Shown: positions 45,790 to 56,623 of the stretch, in pieces
How positions within the stretch are numbered: the first letter of the stretch is position 1
How the letters are laid out: the number at the start of each line of letters is the position of its first letter
Translations under genes and position numbers: made by a program
The notes under the pieces: generated by a model
Seen by the model: only the letters and a program-made list of their open reading frames with translations
The model's database searches: none
Told to the model about the DNA's origin: nothing
Source: JAAYZX01 sp040770645
GTDB taxonomy: Bacteria; Actinomycetota; Thermoleophilia; RBG-16-64-13
Length of the DNA stretch: 64,000 nt
NCBI GenBank assembly: GCA_040770645.1
Contig: JAXGIS010000006.1
Coordinates: forward strand, 1-64,000
Reading direction: 5' to 3'

Positions 45790-46690
45790 TGACTATTGCA
45801 CCTCCCTCTTTCTGCCAACCACGCACAAAAGCCAGAAACGCCTCGCGCAAAGCCCCAGTAGCCCGCGCCGGATGGTACGCCATCCACAGCTCGCGCGAAA
45901 TATGCACTCCACTTATGAGCATGCGTACCAGCCCGCCCGACCCCACTGAGCAATGGGCCGCCCGCGAGGACACAAACCCCACACCGGCGCCTGCCTGGAC
46001 CGCCCCGAGCAGGGCTTGAGTAGAACCAAGCACCATGGCGGCTTCGAGAGGCGGGATCTGCGCGAAGACCGAGCCCAGACACTCGTGAACCGCAGCCATC
46101 GTGCCCGATCCTGCCTCGCGGGCCAAGAACACCTGGGAAGACAGCCATTCCAGATCGTGAGGCCCGGGATCGCTGCCTGCCGGACCCACCAGGACGATCT
46201 CGTCGTGGGCGAAGGGTTCCAGTGTCAACCCCAGATCCTCGCGATGCCACCCGGTGAAGCCGAATGTGGCCGCTCCTTCCGTCAGCAAGCGATAGACGCC
46301 CGCTGTATCTGTGATCACCAACTCCGACCGTATCGCGGGGTGCGCCTCTCGGAACCGAGCCAAGACGCCGGGCAGGATGTACTCCCCAGGAATGGTTGAC
46401 GCTGCCAGACACAGTGTCCCCTCCACTCGGTCCGACGTGCGCTGGACTCCGTCGCGGGCCGCTGCGTACCGGCGAAGGATCTCTCGGCCTTCACGCACAA
46501 GCGCCTCACCGGCGGCGGTCAGCACCACAGGCTGTCGACCGCGGTCGAGCAGTCGGGCGCCGAACTCGCGCTCCAGTTTCTGAAGTTGCAGGCTCACGGC
46601 CGACTGCGTGATTCCCAACCGTTGAGCGGCAGCGGTGAAGCTGCCGACATCGGCAACAACACAGAATGTATCTAAGTAGCGGAGATTCAT
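45782..46690 (-). CDS. LysR-family transcriptional regulator
   Basis: 302 aa. The N-terminal winged HTH is MNLRYLDTFCVVADVGSFTA, AAQRLGITQSAVSLQLQKLE and FGARLLDRGRQPVVLTAAGE. The periplasmic-binding-like effector domain (LCLAASTIPGEYILPGVLAR, FLAREAGSGTMAAVHE) resembles the CysB/CysL subgroup that responds to sulfur compounds, which would fit the neighbouring thiol and copper genes; that is inference. It is translationally coupled to the copZ-like gene. Confidence 0.9.
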   Translation of the reverse strand: MNLRYLDTFCVVADVGSFTAAAQRLGITQSAVSLQLQKLEREFGARLLDRGRQPVVLTAAGEALVREGREILRRYAAARDGVQRTSDRVEGTLCLAASTIPGEYILPGVLARFREAHPAIRSELVITDTAGVYRLLTEGAATFGFTGWHREDLGLTLEPFAHDEIVLVGPAGSDPGPHDLEWLSSQVFLAREAGSGTMAAVHECLGSVFAQIPPLEAAMVLGSTQALLGAVQAGAGVGFVSSRAAHCSVGSGGLVRMLISGVHISRELWMAYHPARATGALREAFLAFVRGWQKEGGAIVNG

Positions 46691-46972
46691 CTCGCGATCA
46701 ACAGTTGCACAATGACGATGATCCCTACTTGGACACCGTGCCCACTGGGTCCTTCATCCACAGTATAGGCGAAAGGACGTCCGCGCCATCTCCGCTCGGA
46801 CTCTCCGCGCTCACAGTACTTCTCAGCTGATCACGACCACTGTATTCTGACTGCTGAGAACCCGAGAGACCGGCGAATGCTCCAGTGGCAACGTGTGGGT
46901 CCCTCCGAGCCGCGGTGTAGCCACTACAATATGAGAGGAAGGCCGACGGCCCCGGGGAGGTCGAGAGGTAGC

Positions 46973-47131
46973 GTGCGGGAAACGGAGAGGTCGACACGAG
47001 CCGCCTTCGCGAGCAGCGACCGCGAGCCCATTCCGCCGCCTCAAGGCGACTGGCCTGATACGGCCGTGGGCCAGGCCATGCAGGAAGCCTACCGGCGAGG
47101 CCGGGCGACAGGCTCCGTTCATGAGGCCTGA
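46973..47131 (+). CDS. possible small ORF overlapping the UPF0182 start
   Basis: 52 codons from GTG 46973, with GAGAGG 4 nt upstream, ending in a TGA that lies 8-10 bases inside the UPF0182 gene. The product is hydrophilic (PPPQGDWPDTAVGQAMQEAY) and unrecognised. Support is only the ribosome-binding site and overlap; the 430-bp gap 46691-47120 otherwise holds just the divergent promoters. Confidence 0.3.
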   Translation: MRETERSTRAAFASSDREPIPPPQGDWPDTAVGQAMQEAYRRGRATGSVHEA

Positions 47132-50100
47132 GTCGTCCACGACGCCTTCTTCTCCGACCGAATCCGATGAGGGTGTGGACCCGGCAGGCGAACCCTGGGA
47201 GCAAAACGAGGCCGCCGGAGAGGGATCCGACGCCGACGACCGGTCTGAGGCCACCCCCCGCACCGGCGGTGACGGCCCGCCCGTGAAGGGCCCGCCGCCG
47301 GACAGAGACACAAAACCACTTCCGCGATGGGCCATCATCGGCATTGCATGCGTAGGCGCCCTCATCGTGATCACCATTGCGGCTTTCGCTTTTTCGAGCA
47401 TCTGGACCGAGCATCTCTGGTTCAGTGAGGTGGGATACACGTCTTTGTTTTGGTCCCGCCTGTGGGGCAAGCTGGCGGTGGGCGCCACTGCCGGGGTCTT
47501 CGCGCTCAGCCTCTTCTTGATAAACGGTTTCTTGGCCAAAAGGCTCATCCGGAGGCCACCACCCCGCGGTACCGCTGTAACCAACGAGTCGGGGCCGGCC
47601 GGCGGCGTAGCCAACCGCACTTTGACTATCGGACTCTTGGCCTCGGGTGCCGCCGTGGGGCTCTTCTTCGGTTTGGCGGAGGGCGTCGGTTGGGAAGAGA
47701 TTTTGCTCTTCTTCAACCGTACGGAGGTGGGCTACACAGACCCCCTCTTCGGGCGAGACGCTTCGTTCTTCATCTACGCTCTCCCGTTCCTCAGGCGGAT
47801 CCTCGACTTCTTCACGGCCGCTCTCATCTGCACACTCCTTGGAGTCATAGGGGTCTATGTGCTTCAACAAGCCGTCACCGTGAAAGGGCGTCGAGTGACA
47901 TTCGCACCGTACGTCAAAGGGCACATCTCGGTACTGACTGCGTTTCTGCTGGTCTCGCTTGCGGCCGGCTTCATGATCACATCCTGGGAACTGGTCCACT
48001 CATCCCGCGGCGTTGTGTTCGGCGCCGGCTTCACCGACACCGCAGCCCAACTACCGGTAATGAGGGTGCTGGCGCTCTTCTCTCTTGTTTCGGCCGTTAT
48101 CTTTCTGGTGAATATCTACTACCGAGGATGGCGGCTACCCCTGGTTGCCGTCGGTTTCCTCACGCTCATGTGGCTCGGAGCGGGCCAGATCTACCCGGCA
48201 GTCATTCAGCAGTATCGGGTGTCTCCCAACGAGATAGCGATGGAGAGCCCGTACATAGCCATGAACATCGACGCCACCCGCTTTGCTTATGGGCTGGACG
48301 ACGTCAAGACCACTCCCTTCCCGGCCCGCGCGGACCTAAGCGCGGAAAGCGTCAGCAACAACAGAGCCACGGTCAACAACATCCGCCTTTGGGACGCCCG
48401 AGCGCTTCTGGAGGCCTACACGCAGCAACAGGAACTGCGACTCTACTACCGCTTCCGCGACGTGGATGTGGATCGATACGAGGTAAGCCTGAACTACCGA
48501 CAGGTCATGCTGTCAGCCCGCGAACTGGACCAGGAGCAGTTGCTGTCCCAAGCCAAGACGTGGGTCAACGAGCACCTTACGTACACTCATGGTTATGGTG
48601 TGGTGGTGAGTTCGGTCAACTCCACCTCAGCCGAGGGCCTACCCGAGTACTTCGTCAAGAACATCCCACCACAGACGCTGACTAGTCTGGAGGTGACCAG
48701 ACCGGAAATCTACTACGGGGAGATAGGCAACGATTTCGTCATAGTCAAGACGAAGGCCAAGGAGTTCGACTACCCTCGGCAAGACGACAACGCCTTCACA
48801 ACCTATGCAGGCACAGGCGGGGTGCTGATGGATTCATTCTGGAAGCGCCTGGCGTTTGTCTTGCGCTTCGGCGACCTGAAACTGCTCGCATCCGAGTATC
48901 TCACCCCAGAGTCCCGCATAATGTTCCGCCGAACTATCAAGGAACGCGTGTCCGTCATCGCGCCCTTTCTCAAACTCGACGGAGACCCGTACGTCGTCAT
49001 TCGCGACGACGGGACCCTGGTATGGATGTGGGACGCGTACACCACCACATCGAGATTCCCCTACTCTGAACCGCGCTCTTCAAGCCTCAACTACATTCGC
49101 AACTCCGTCAAGGTCGTGATCGACGCCTATCACGGCTCGGTCACCCTCTATCAGATTGACCCGGACGACGCCCTGGCCACGACTTACGCCAAGACCTACC
49201 CCGGGCTGTTCAGACCCGCGGACGAGTTGCCGGATGACCTGCGTAGCCACCTGCGTTACCCCAAAGACCTGTTCGCTATGCAGGCCCAGGTGCTCTCCGT
49301 GTATCACATGTTGGATCCACAGATGTTCTACAACAAAGAAGATGTGTGGCAGATACCTCATGAGATCTACTCCGCCGAGGAAGTACCCGTCTCCCCCTAC
49401 TACGCCATCATGAGCCTGCCAGGCGGAGAAGTGGAGGAGTTCCTACTCCTCCAACCCTTTGCGCCGCTGGAGAAGACGAATATGGCTGCCTGGATGGCAG
49501 CTCGCATGGATGGTGAGCACTACGGGGAGATCGTGGTCTTCGAGTTCCCGCGGGACAAGCTGGTCTTCGGCCCTGTCCAAGTGGAGGCCCGCATATCCAA
49601 CGACCCGGCCATCTCCGCGCAACTGGCGTTGTGGAACCAAGCAGGAGGCCGGGTGATCCGCGGAAACCTCCTGGTCATTCCCATCGACGACTCGTTGCTG
49701 TATGTGGAACCTCTCTACCTGCAGGCGGAGCAGCGACCTATCCCCGAACTCAAGCGAGTGATCGTGTGCCACGGAGACCGCGTGATCATGGAGCCCACGC
49801 TGGCCAAAGCGCTTGAGCGCCTGTTCGGGACCGAGGCCGAGCCACCTATCTCCCGGCCCCGCGGGTGACACGGGGACAACTACCACAACCACTTCCACCA
49901 CGGTTCCGGATACATCGTCGACCACCACTACCGGCACAGACACCTCGGAGACGGGACCTGACGGCACCGACACCAGCGGCACGGACTCCACAACCACCAC
50001 TACCGGCAAACCCCTGCCCACAGACAAAGAGGAACTCATAGCGTTGGCCGTTGACCTCTACACGCGCGCGCTGGAAGCTCAACGTGCCGGTGACTGGAGC

Positions 50101-50169
50101 GAGTACGGCCAACTGATTCAAGAACTCGGCCGAGTCTTGGCCACACTGCAGGCTTTGTCAGGCTTATGA
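47121..50169 (+). CDS. UPF0182 family membrane protein (one frameshift near the C-terminus)
   Basis: Large (~1015 aa after repair) protein typical of Actinobacteria and some other phyla. A disordered acidic N-terminus (~65 aa) precedes seven predicted membrane helices to about residue 370, for example WAIIGIACVGALIVITIAAF and VLTAFLLVSLAAGFMITSWE. A large extracytoplasmic domain follows (MESPYIAMNIDATRFAYGLD, YGVVVSSVNSTSAEGLPEYF, PRQDDNAFTTYAGTGGVLMD). Near 49850 a one-base break leads into a Thr/Asp-rich linker and a final helix pair (LYTRALEAQRAGDWSEYGQL, IQELGRVLATLQALSGL), the usual UPF0182 ending. Function is unknown. Confidence 0.9.
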
Positions 50170-50199
50170 GATCCGGGGCCTGCGCTCCAACCCCGTTGC

Positions 50200-51363
50200 C
50201 TACACCACGTCCCGCGCCCGTGCTCTGTAGCTGGGCACCTGCTTCAAGAGATCCGGACCTGCTGCGGCGAGCAGGGAGTAGACCTCGCTGATGTCCTCCA
50301 TGGAGAGCATGCCGATCAATCTCCCGTCATCGACCACGGGGATGGCCTTCAGGCCCGCCGCCCGCATGCGCTTGTAAGCATCGTAGACCAAGTCCCCGGG
50401 AGACGCGTGCGGTACCTCACGACGCATGGCCTGGGATACGGGGTAATAGCGTCCATGCCGGCTCAGAGCTTCGATGAGGCGATCCCGTGTCAGTATCCCC
50501 AGCAATCGACCGGCCTCATCGATCACGAGGAAGTCCTCCTGATACGTGTGGAACAGACGGGCGGCCAACTCCCCCACGACCTGCCCGGGATGCGCATATT
50601 CGATCGAGGTATTCACGGCCTGTCCCACCGTGAGATCACCCAGCACTCTCCCGGCCTCTTCTCCCTTGCCCTCGGAGGAGGCCCCGAGGAAGATGAACGC
50701 GGCCACCAGGAGAACCAGAATGCCGCCCCCCAACAATCCCCACAAACCCAGAGCCAGTGCCAGAGCCTGCCCCACGCGCACGGCTATTCGAGTGGCTTGG
50801 GCCTGTCCCAACTTCAAGGCCAGGAGCGCCCGGAACACCCGCCCTCCGTCGAGCGGGAAGGCGGGGAGCAGGTTGAAAAGCGCCAAGGTGATATTGACGA
50901 AAGTCAGGTACAGATACGCGCCCTTGAAGCTACGCTGAAGTAGAAGGTCGGCAACGGCTTTGATGCTCGAGAGCTCGCCGGACCTGTAGATGAACAGGGC
51001 CCCTACGATCATCAAGGCACCGATCACGAGATTCGACATGGGCCCGGCGACCGAGATGAGAAGCTCCTTACGCGGCTCCTTGGGTATCTCCTCCATTTGG
51101 GCCATACCCCCGATGGGCAGGAGAGTGATGCCCTTAACATTGACTCCAAAGTGTTGCGCCACCCTGGAGTGACTCAACTCGTGGATGGTGACCAAGCCGA
51201 AGAGAAGCACCACGAGCACAGCACCGTACAGAGCACCGAGCACCCCACCCGGCGGATACACCGCGCCCCACAGGTAGGCGAAGTAAACGACGATGAACAG
51301 GAAGGTGACGTGCACCTTGACATCAATTCCGAACGCTTTGAAGAGCCTGAGAGACGCTTGCAT
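50200..51363 (-). CDS. site-2-type M50 metalloprotease with two CBS domains
   Basis: Intramembrane zinc protease, 387 aa. The first helices hold the zinc site HELSHSRVAQHFGV (HExxH) after LVVLLFGLVTI. GITLLPIGGMAQMEEIPKEP is a family block, and FNLLPAFPLDGGRVFRALLA supplies the third ligand Asp. C-terminal residues ~250-370 form a CBS pair (DFLVIDEAGRLLGILTRDRL; LKAIPVVDDGRLIGMLSMED), which likely binds adenosyl ligands. Members cleave membrane-bound anti-sigma or regulatory factors. Convergent with the UPF0182 gene (30 bp apart) and divergent from hsp20. Confidence 0.92.
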   Translation of the reverse strand: MQASLRLFKAFGIDVKVHVTFLFIVVYFAYLWGAVYPPGGVLGALYGAVLVVLLFGLVTIHELSHSRVAQHFGVNVKGITLLPIGGMAQMEEIPKEPRKELLISVAGPMSNLVIGALMIVGALFIYRSGELSSIKAVADLLLQRSFKGAYLYLTFVNITLALFNLLPAFPLDGGRVFRALLALKLGQAQATRIAVRVGQALALALGLWGLLGGGILVLLVAAFIFLGASSEGKGEEAGRVLGDLTVGQAVNTSIEYAHPGQVVGELAARLFHTYQEDFLVIDEAGRLLGILTRDRLIEALSRHGRYYPVSQAMRREVPHASPGDLVYDAYKRMRAAGLKAIPVVDDGRLIGMLSMEDISEVYSLLAAAGPDLLKQVPSYRARARDVV

Positions 51364-51457
51364 ATGTGATCAACTCCGTAGGACCCGGGGATGCACGGCG
51401 CCGAGTGGCTCGCGCCCGAACAACCCCAATGGCGGTCGGGCATTGCGGTTGCCACCA

Positions 51458-51517
51458 CTATTCCCAGCCTGTGACAACCGGAAACGATCGTGTACGAGAG
51501 ATGGCAGGTGGGAATAG
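51458..51517. promoter_or_regulatory. inverted repeat upstream of hsp20-lon
   Basis: CTATTCCCA(g)CCTG (51458-51470) and CAGGTGGGAATAG (51505-51517) are reverse complements apart from one extra base, separated by 34 bp, in the 210-bp divergent region between the site-2 protease and hsp20. A TATTAT (-10-like) follows near 51521. It is not a CIRCE or HAIR consensus. Possible heat-shock operator. Confidence 0.4.
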
Positions 51518-51573
51518 AAGTATTATCACCATACCGTTGCGTAGCCAACTGCCCGACTAGGAAGCGTCTAAAA

Positions 51574-52059
51574 ATGGACCCGAACCGCAGGAGAGACGTC
51601 GACAACCTGCACCAGCTGAAGGCCGAGGCGGACCGACTCCTCCTCGAACTGACGGGAGCCGATCGTGTGCTGAGGCACTCTCACACATCCTTCCGGCCCC
51701 ATGCAGATGTGTACCTGAGCAAGTCCCGGGCGGCACTCATCATTAAGCTGGAACTGGCAGGCATAGACCCGTCTGCGATTCATCTGGAAGCCGAGGAGCG
51801 CATCGTGCGCATCCGTGGCGAGCGGATGGATTCCAGCCGAGCCGACAAGGTGTACCAACAGATGGAAATCAACTACGGGTACTTCGAACGTGTATTAGCC
51901 CTACCCATGGATATCGATCCCCAAGGAGCCACGGCCAGATATGAAGATGGCTTCTTGGAGGTTGTGCTCCCCCTTCCCACGCAGTCCGGGCTGCATCGTA
52001 TCCCGGTGAACAAGCGTGGGGAAGAACTCCACAAGGGTGGGAAGGGAGAGGCATCATGA
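51574..52059 (+). CDS. small heat-shock protein (Hsp20/alpha-crystallin)
   Basis: 161-aa ATP-independent holdase. The alpha-crystallin domain spans about residues 45-140 (FRPHADVYLSKSRAALIIKL, ELAGIDPSAIHLEAEERIVR, YGYFERVLALPMDIDPQGAT, ARYEDGFLEVVLP). The conserved C-terminal I-x-I/V anchor appears as HRIPVNK. It overlaps the lon start by 4 bp (ATGA), so holdase and protease are made together. Confidence 0.93.
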   Translation: MDPNRRRDVDNLHQLKAEADRLLLELTGADRVLRHSHTSFRPHADVYLSKSRAALIIKLELAGIDPSAIHLEAEERIVRIRGERMDSSRADKVYQQMEINYGYFERVLALPMDIDPQGATARYEDGFLEVVLPLPTQSGLHRIPVNKRGEELHKGGKGEAS

Positions 52060-54545
52060 GTGACAAGACACAGAATGACAAGATCGAAGAGATGATCGGT
52101 GAGCTGTTGGGTGGCGATGAGGATGAAACCATGTCCACGGAGGCCGCCGATACCGAGCACCTTCCCGACACGCTGCCGGTCCTCCCGCTGAAGGAGACGG
52201 TGGTATTTCCCGACACCATGATGCCTTTGGCGGTTGGGCAGCCACGCTCGGTCCGCCTGATCGAGGACGTGCTCTCCCGCGATCGCATCATGGCGGTGGT
52301 AGCGGTGAAGACGGAGGATGTGGAGGTGCCCACGCCCGACGACTGCTATGCCGTGGGTACATTGGTATCGGTACAGAAGATGATCAAGGCTCCCGACGGA
52401 ACCCTGCGCATTGTAGTGCAGGGCATCCGGCGCCTGACCGTGACCGAGTACGTGGCAGAAGAGCCCTTCTTGATGGCGCATGTGGACGAGTTGCCCGACG
52501 TAGTGGAAGAGGGCAAGGAACTCGAGGCACTTCAGCGCAACTTGGTCTCCATCTTCCTACAGATCGTCAAACTGGTTCCGTACCTGCCCGAAGAGCTCCA
52601 GATGGCGGCCGTCAACATAGAGGACCCGGCCACGCTTGGATACTTCGTTGCCTCCACCATGCGGATGAAGACGGCGGAGAAACAGGAGTTGCTCGAAGAG
52701 GTGGACGTGGCCAAGAGACTGCGGCACCTCACGAGCATACTCAACCGGGAACTCGAGGTGTTGGAACTGGGCACCAAGATCCAAAGCCAGGTCCAATCCG
52801 AGATCGACAAGAATCAACGAGAGTACTTCCTCCGCCAACAACTCAAGACCATCCAAGACGAGCTGGGCGAGGTCGATGAAACCCAAGCCGAGGTGAACGA
52901 GTTGCGGCAACGGATCGATGCCGCCGGACTGCCGGAGGAGGCCGACAAGCAGGCGCGGCGCGAGTTGGATAGGCTCTCCAAACTACCCTCGGCTGCCGCC
53001 GAGTACGGTGTCATCAGGACCTATCTGGATTGGATTCTCTCGTTGCCCTGGAACACATCCACTGAAGACAACCTCGACATCTCGCATGCCCGGGAAGTCC
53101 TGGACGCCGACCACTATGATCTGGAGGATGTCAAAGACCGCATCCTCGAGTTCCTTGCCATACAACGGCTCAACAAAGAAGTGAAGAGCCCCATCCTTTG
53201 CTTCGTGGGACCACCCGGCGTCGGTAAAACCAGCCTGGGGCAGAGTATCGCCCGCGCCATGGAACGCAAGTTCGTGCGCGTGAGTGTCGGAGGGATGCGT
53301 GATGAAGCCGAGATCCGCGGCCATCGTCGCACGTACATCGGGGCCATGCCCGGCACTATCATGCGGGCCCTCCGAGATGCCGAGAGCAACAACCCCGTAT
53401 TCATGATCGATGAAATCGACAAGATGGGTGCCGACTGGCGCGGGGACCCTTCCAGTGCCATGCTTGAGGTTCTGGATCCTGAGCAACACACCACGTTTCG
53501 CGATCACTACCTCGATCTACCCTTCGATCTCTCGCGGGTCATGTTCATCACCACGGCCAACATGCTGGACACAGTCCCCGGGCCCTTACGGGATCGCATG
53601 GAGATCATAAGCATCGCGGGGTATATCGAGGACGACAAGGTACACATTGCCCGCAACTACCTCACACCGCGGCAGATCGAACGGAACGGCCTCACTGCGG
53701 ACCAGTTCGAGATCACGGATGACGCTGTTCGCACCATCATCCGCAACTACACGCGTGAAGCCGGTGTACGTGACCTGGAGCGCCAGATCGGCACCATCGC
53801 ACGCAAGTTCGCCCGCATGGTGGCTGAAGACGGCAAAGAACACCTGGCCGTAGACGCGGAACAGGTTCCAGATTCCTCGGGAAACAACGTGTATTTGCAG
53901 AGAGCAAGCGTCGCACCAGCGACCCCGGAGTAGCCACCGGTCTCGCCTGGACCCCCACCGGGGAGATATCCTCTTCATCGAAGCACGCGCCATGCCGGGC
54001 TCCGGCAGGCTGATTCTCACCGGCCAGTTGGGCGACGTCATGAAAGAGTCGGCCCAAGCCGCTCTGACCTTCCTGCGCAGCGTGGCCGGCCAACCACAAG
54101 ATAGCGATCGACTTCTTCAAGAAACACGACATTCACGTGCACGTACCCGCGGGCTCCGTGCCCAAAGACAGCCCTTCCGCGGGGGTGGCGTTGCCACGGC
54201 GCTCACCTCCATGGCTACCGGCCGCCCGTCAACCCCGACGTCGCCCTAACGGGCGAAGTGACCCTCACGGGACAGGTTTTGCCGGTGGGTGGCATCAAAG
54301 AGAAGGTGCTCGCGGCCCGTCGGGCGGGAATCCATACCGTTTACCTGCCGGATCGCAACGAAGCCGACGTGGATGAGATCAAACCGAGATTGGTTGCGGG
54401 AGTGCAGTTTGCCTATGTGAACCATGTGGACGATGTGCTGAAGGCCGTGCTGATGCGGCCCCCCCCGCCCCCCCCCGCCCAGGCTCCGGAGCCGGCTCGA
54501 GTGCGGCGGGCGGCCAAACCCACGTCTGCCGCCACCGAAGCCTGA
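52056..54545 (+). CDS. lon: ATP-dependent Lon protease (several frameshifts in the C-terminal third)
   Basis: Degrades damaged proteins. The N-terminal substrate domain (LPVLPLKETVVFPDTMMPLA), coiled coil (EIDKNQREYFLRQQLKTIQD) and AAA module are intact: Walker A CFVGPPGVGKTSLGQSIARA near residue 385, Walker B VFMIDEIDKMG, sensor HTTFRDHYLDLPFDLSRVMF. From 53875 the frame changes about five times (near 53875, 53962, 54095, 54193, 54229), the first two being homopolymers one base short. Stitched together it gives VPDFLGKQRVFAE, TPTGGDILFIEARAMPGSGR, the catalytic Ser block VPKDSPSAGV and the catalytic Lys block VLPVGGIKEKVLAARRAG. PKDS replaces the usual PKDG. The C-terminus ends in a poly-Pro stretch. 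Confidence 0.9.
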
Positions 54546-54563
54546 AGAAACAGGGGAGCAGCG

Positions 54564-55127
54564 GTGAACGAGATTCAGGCCCACGACGCTGGGAACGAGA
54601 GCGCCACGTCTGAAGACCGGCCGCCCATGGGTGTCCTGATGGACTGGACTCAACTTCGCCCCAACGATGTCTACCGTGAACTCCCTCACCCTGCGGATCT
54701 GTTCCTGGAGGTGACAGGTGACTCACTCGCGCAGCTTTGCGCGCACGCGCTATTCGCTCTTTTTCACAACTTGGCCGAACTGAGCAGTGTGCAGCCTGTC
54801 CGGGCCAGAGTGATAGAGGTTATCGCGAACAATCCAGCGGATGTGGTGCGCCGACTTCTGTCTGAAGCGCTGGTCATCTTCTACACGGAACGTTTCTTGG
54901 CAGTGGCCGCACGAGTGAAAGCGCCGTCGCCGGATACTGGGCATTACCCAGCGAACGAGATCGACGCGACCGACAGACTGATACTCTCGGTGGAACTCTG
55001 GGGAGAAACCATCGACCCTCAACGTCACGAGCTGTTGACCGAGATCAAAGCCGTGACGCGCCACCAGTTGAGCGCCCGGCCCGGCACAGACGGGATGTGG
55101 TCCGCCACCATCCTGCTCGACGTCTGA
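54564..55127 (+). CDS. archease
   Basis: Protein of the archease family (MTH1598/TM1083-like) that activates RtcB RNA ligase by promoting its guanylation. After a ~35-residue extension come VYRELPHPADLFLEVTGDSL and AQLCAHALFALFHNLAEL with the conserved acidic site, then VVRRLLSEALVIFYTERFLA and the C-terminal EIKAVTRHQLSARPGTDGMW and SATILLDV. The start is GTG 54564 with AGGGGAG upstream. It lies 55 bp ahead of rtcB, its known partner. Confidence 0.9.
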   Translation: MNEIQAHDAGNESATSEDRPPMGVLMDWTQLRPNDVYRELPHPADLFLEVTGDSLAQLCAHALFALFHNLAELSSVQPVRARVIEVIANNPADVVRRLLSEALVIFYTERFLAVAARVKAPSPDTGHYPANEIDATDRLILSVELWGETIDPQRHELLTEIKAVTRHQLSARPGTDGMWSATILLDV

Positions 55128-55181
55128 GATATCGTTCAGCGCCCCAGCCATCGGGCGCCGCAACGACAAGGAGGCACCGCC

Positions 55182-56623
55182 ATGAATGGCTCACAGCCCA
55201 CACTGCGCCGCGAAAGCGACGTGACCTGGGAACTGCCGCGAACCGGCAACATGAGAGTACCGGGCCGCGTATATGCCGACGCTCACCTCATGCAGGCGCT
55301 CGAGCGGGACCAGAGCCTGACGCAGGTCCAGAACGTGGCCTGTCTGCCCGGCATCGTGCGCTACTCCCTGGCCATGCCCGACATCCACTTCGGCTACGGC
55401 TTCCCCATCGGAGGGGTCGCCGCTTTCCGCATGGACACCGGTGTCGTATCCCCCGGCGGCGTCGGATACGACATCAACTGCGGCGTACGCCTGCTCGCCA
55501 CCACCCTCAACCGCACCGATGTGCAGGACCGGCTACGTCCCGCCATCGACCAGCTCTTCCGCGACGTTCCGGCTGGGGTGGGCTCTTCCGGCGCCATAGC
55601 CAAACTGAGCCGGGCCGAGCTTGAACGCGTCGTGGTGCAGGGCGCAGCTTGGGCCGTGGAGCGAGGCTACGGTGAGATCGGAGACCTTGAACACACCGAG
55701 GCCGGAGGCCGTCTCCCCGGGGCAGATCCGGAGCGCATCAGCCCCCGCGCCTGGCAACGAGGCCTGGACCAAGTGGGCACGCTCGGCTCGGGCAACCACT
55801 TTCTCGAGCTGGACGAGATCACCGCTGTGTATGACGAGGCGGCGGCAGCGGCGCTGGGCCTGCGCCAGGGCGACCTGTGCGTGTGGAGTTCACGAGGCTT
55901 CGGTTACCAAGTCTGCGACGATTACCTGGAGGTGATGGAACAGGCCTGCGCGCATATGACATCGCCCTTCCCGATCGCCAACTGGCCTGTGCCCCGTTGT
56001 CGTCGCCCGAAGGCAAAGACTATCTGGCAGCCATGGCCTGCGCCGCCAACTACGCTTGGGCCAATCGGCAAATGCTCATGCATCTGGCGGAACGCGCCCT
56101 CATGAAGGCCCTCGGAGTGTCGCGTAGCGGACTCGGGCTGCGCTTGGTGTACGACGTAGCCCACAACATAGCCAAGATCGAGGAGCACGTGGTCGACGGA
56201 CAAACCCTCGCGCTTTGCGTGCATAGAAAAGGCGCAACACGGGCCTTTGGGCCGGGAAGGCCCGAGGTTCCCGCCTCTTACCGCGCGGTCGGTCAGCCCG
56301 TGCTCATCCCCGGCGACATGGGAACAGCCTCTTACGTGTGCCGCGGCAGCTCGACAGCCATGGAGGAGACTTTCGGCTCTACCTGCCACGGAGCCGGCCG
56401 CGTGTTGAGTCGTGCGCAGGCTCTCAAGCGCGCCAAAGGACGTGCCATCGACCGCGAGCTGGGAGAACGCGGCATTGTGGTGCGCGCCCAAGGCCGCAAG
56501 ACGCTGGCCGAAGAGATGCCCGACGCTTACAAAGACGTCGATACGGTGGTGGCCGTCATGGACCGCGCCGGCATCTCGCCACGAGTGGCCCGACTGCGCC
56601 CGCTGGGTGTCGTGAAGGGCTAG
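55182..56623 (+). CDS. rtcB: RtcB-type RNA ligase (at least one frameshift)
   Basis: GTP-dependent 3'-phosphate RNA ligase for RNA repair. It shows SLAMPDIHFGYGFPIGGVAA, SPGGVGYDINCGVRLLATTL with the metal-binding Cys, GTLGSGNHFLELDEI, YDVAHNIAKIEEHVV, VLIPGDMGTASYVCRGSSTA and the guanylated-His block STCHGAGRVLSR. The metal-binding segment normally HSGSRG reads VWSSRGFGYQ here, lacking the His. Near 55955 a one-base shift joins MEQACA to YDIALPDRQLACAPLSSPEG. The last bases overlap the convergent gene by 4 bp. AAGGAGG precedes ATG 55182. Confidence 0.9.

Noticed and set aside
46725..47999. Long minus-strand open frames (up to 424 codons) opposite UPF0182
   Set aside because: They are antisense shadows of a high-GC gene. 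Their composition is low-complexity and no domain is recognisable, while the plus strand encodes a clear UPF0182 protein.
49850..49870. TGA ending the first UPF0182 frame as recoded Sec
   Set aside because: The C-terminal UPF0182 helices continue in a different frame, so a one-base shift explains it. There is no redox motif at the site.
54462..54482. C-rich tract at the Lon C-terminus as a phase-variable repeat
   Set aside because: It encodes a plausible Pro-rich tail, and given the homopolymer errors elsewhere its length cannot be trusted as evidence of slippage.
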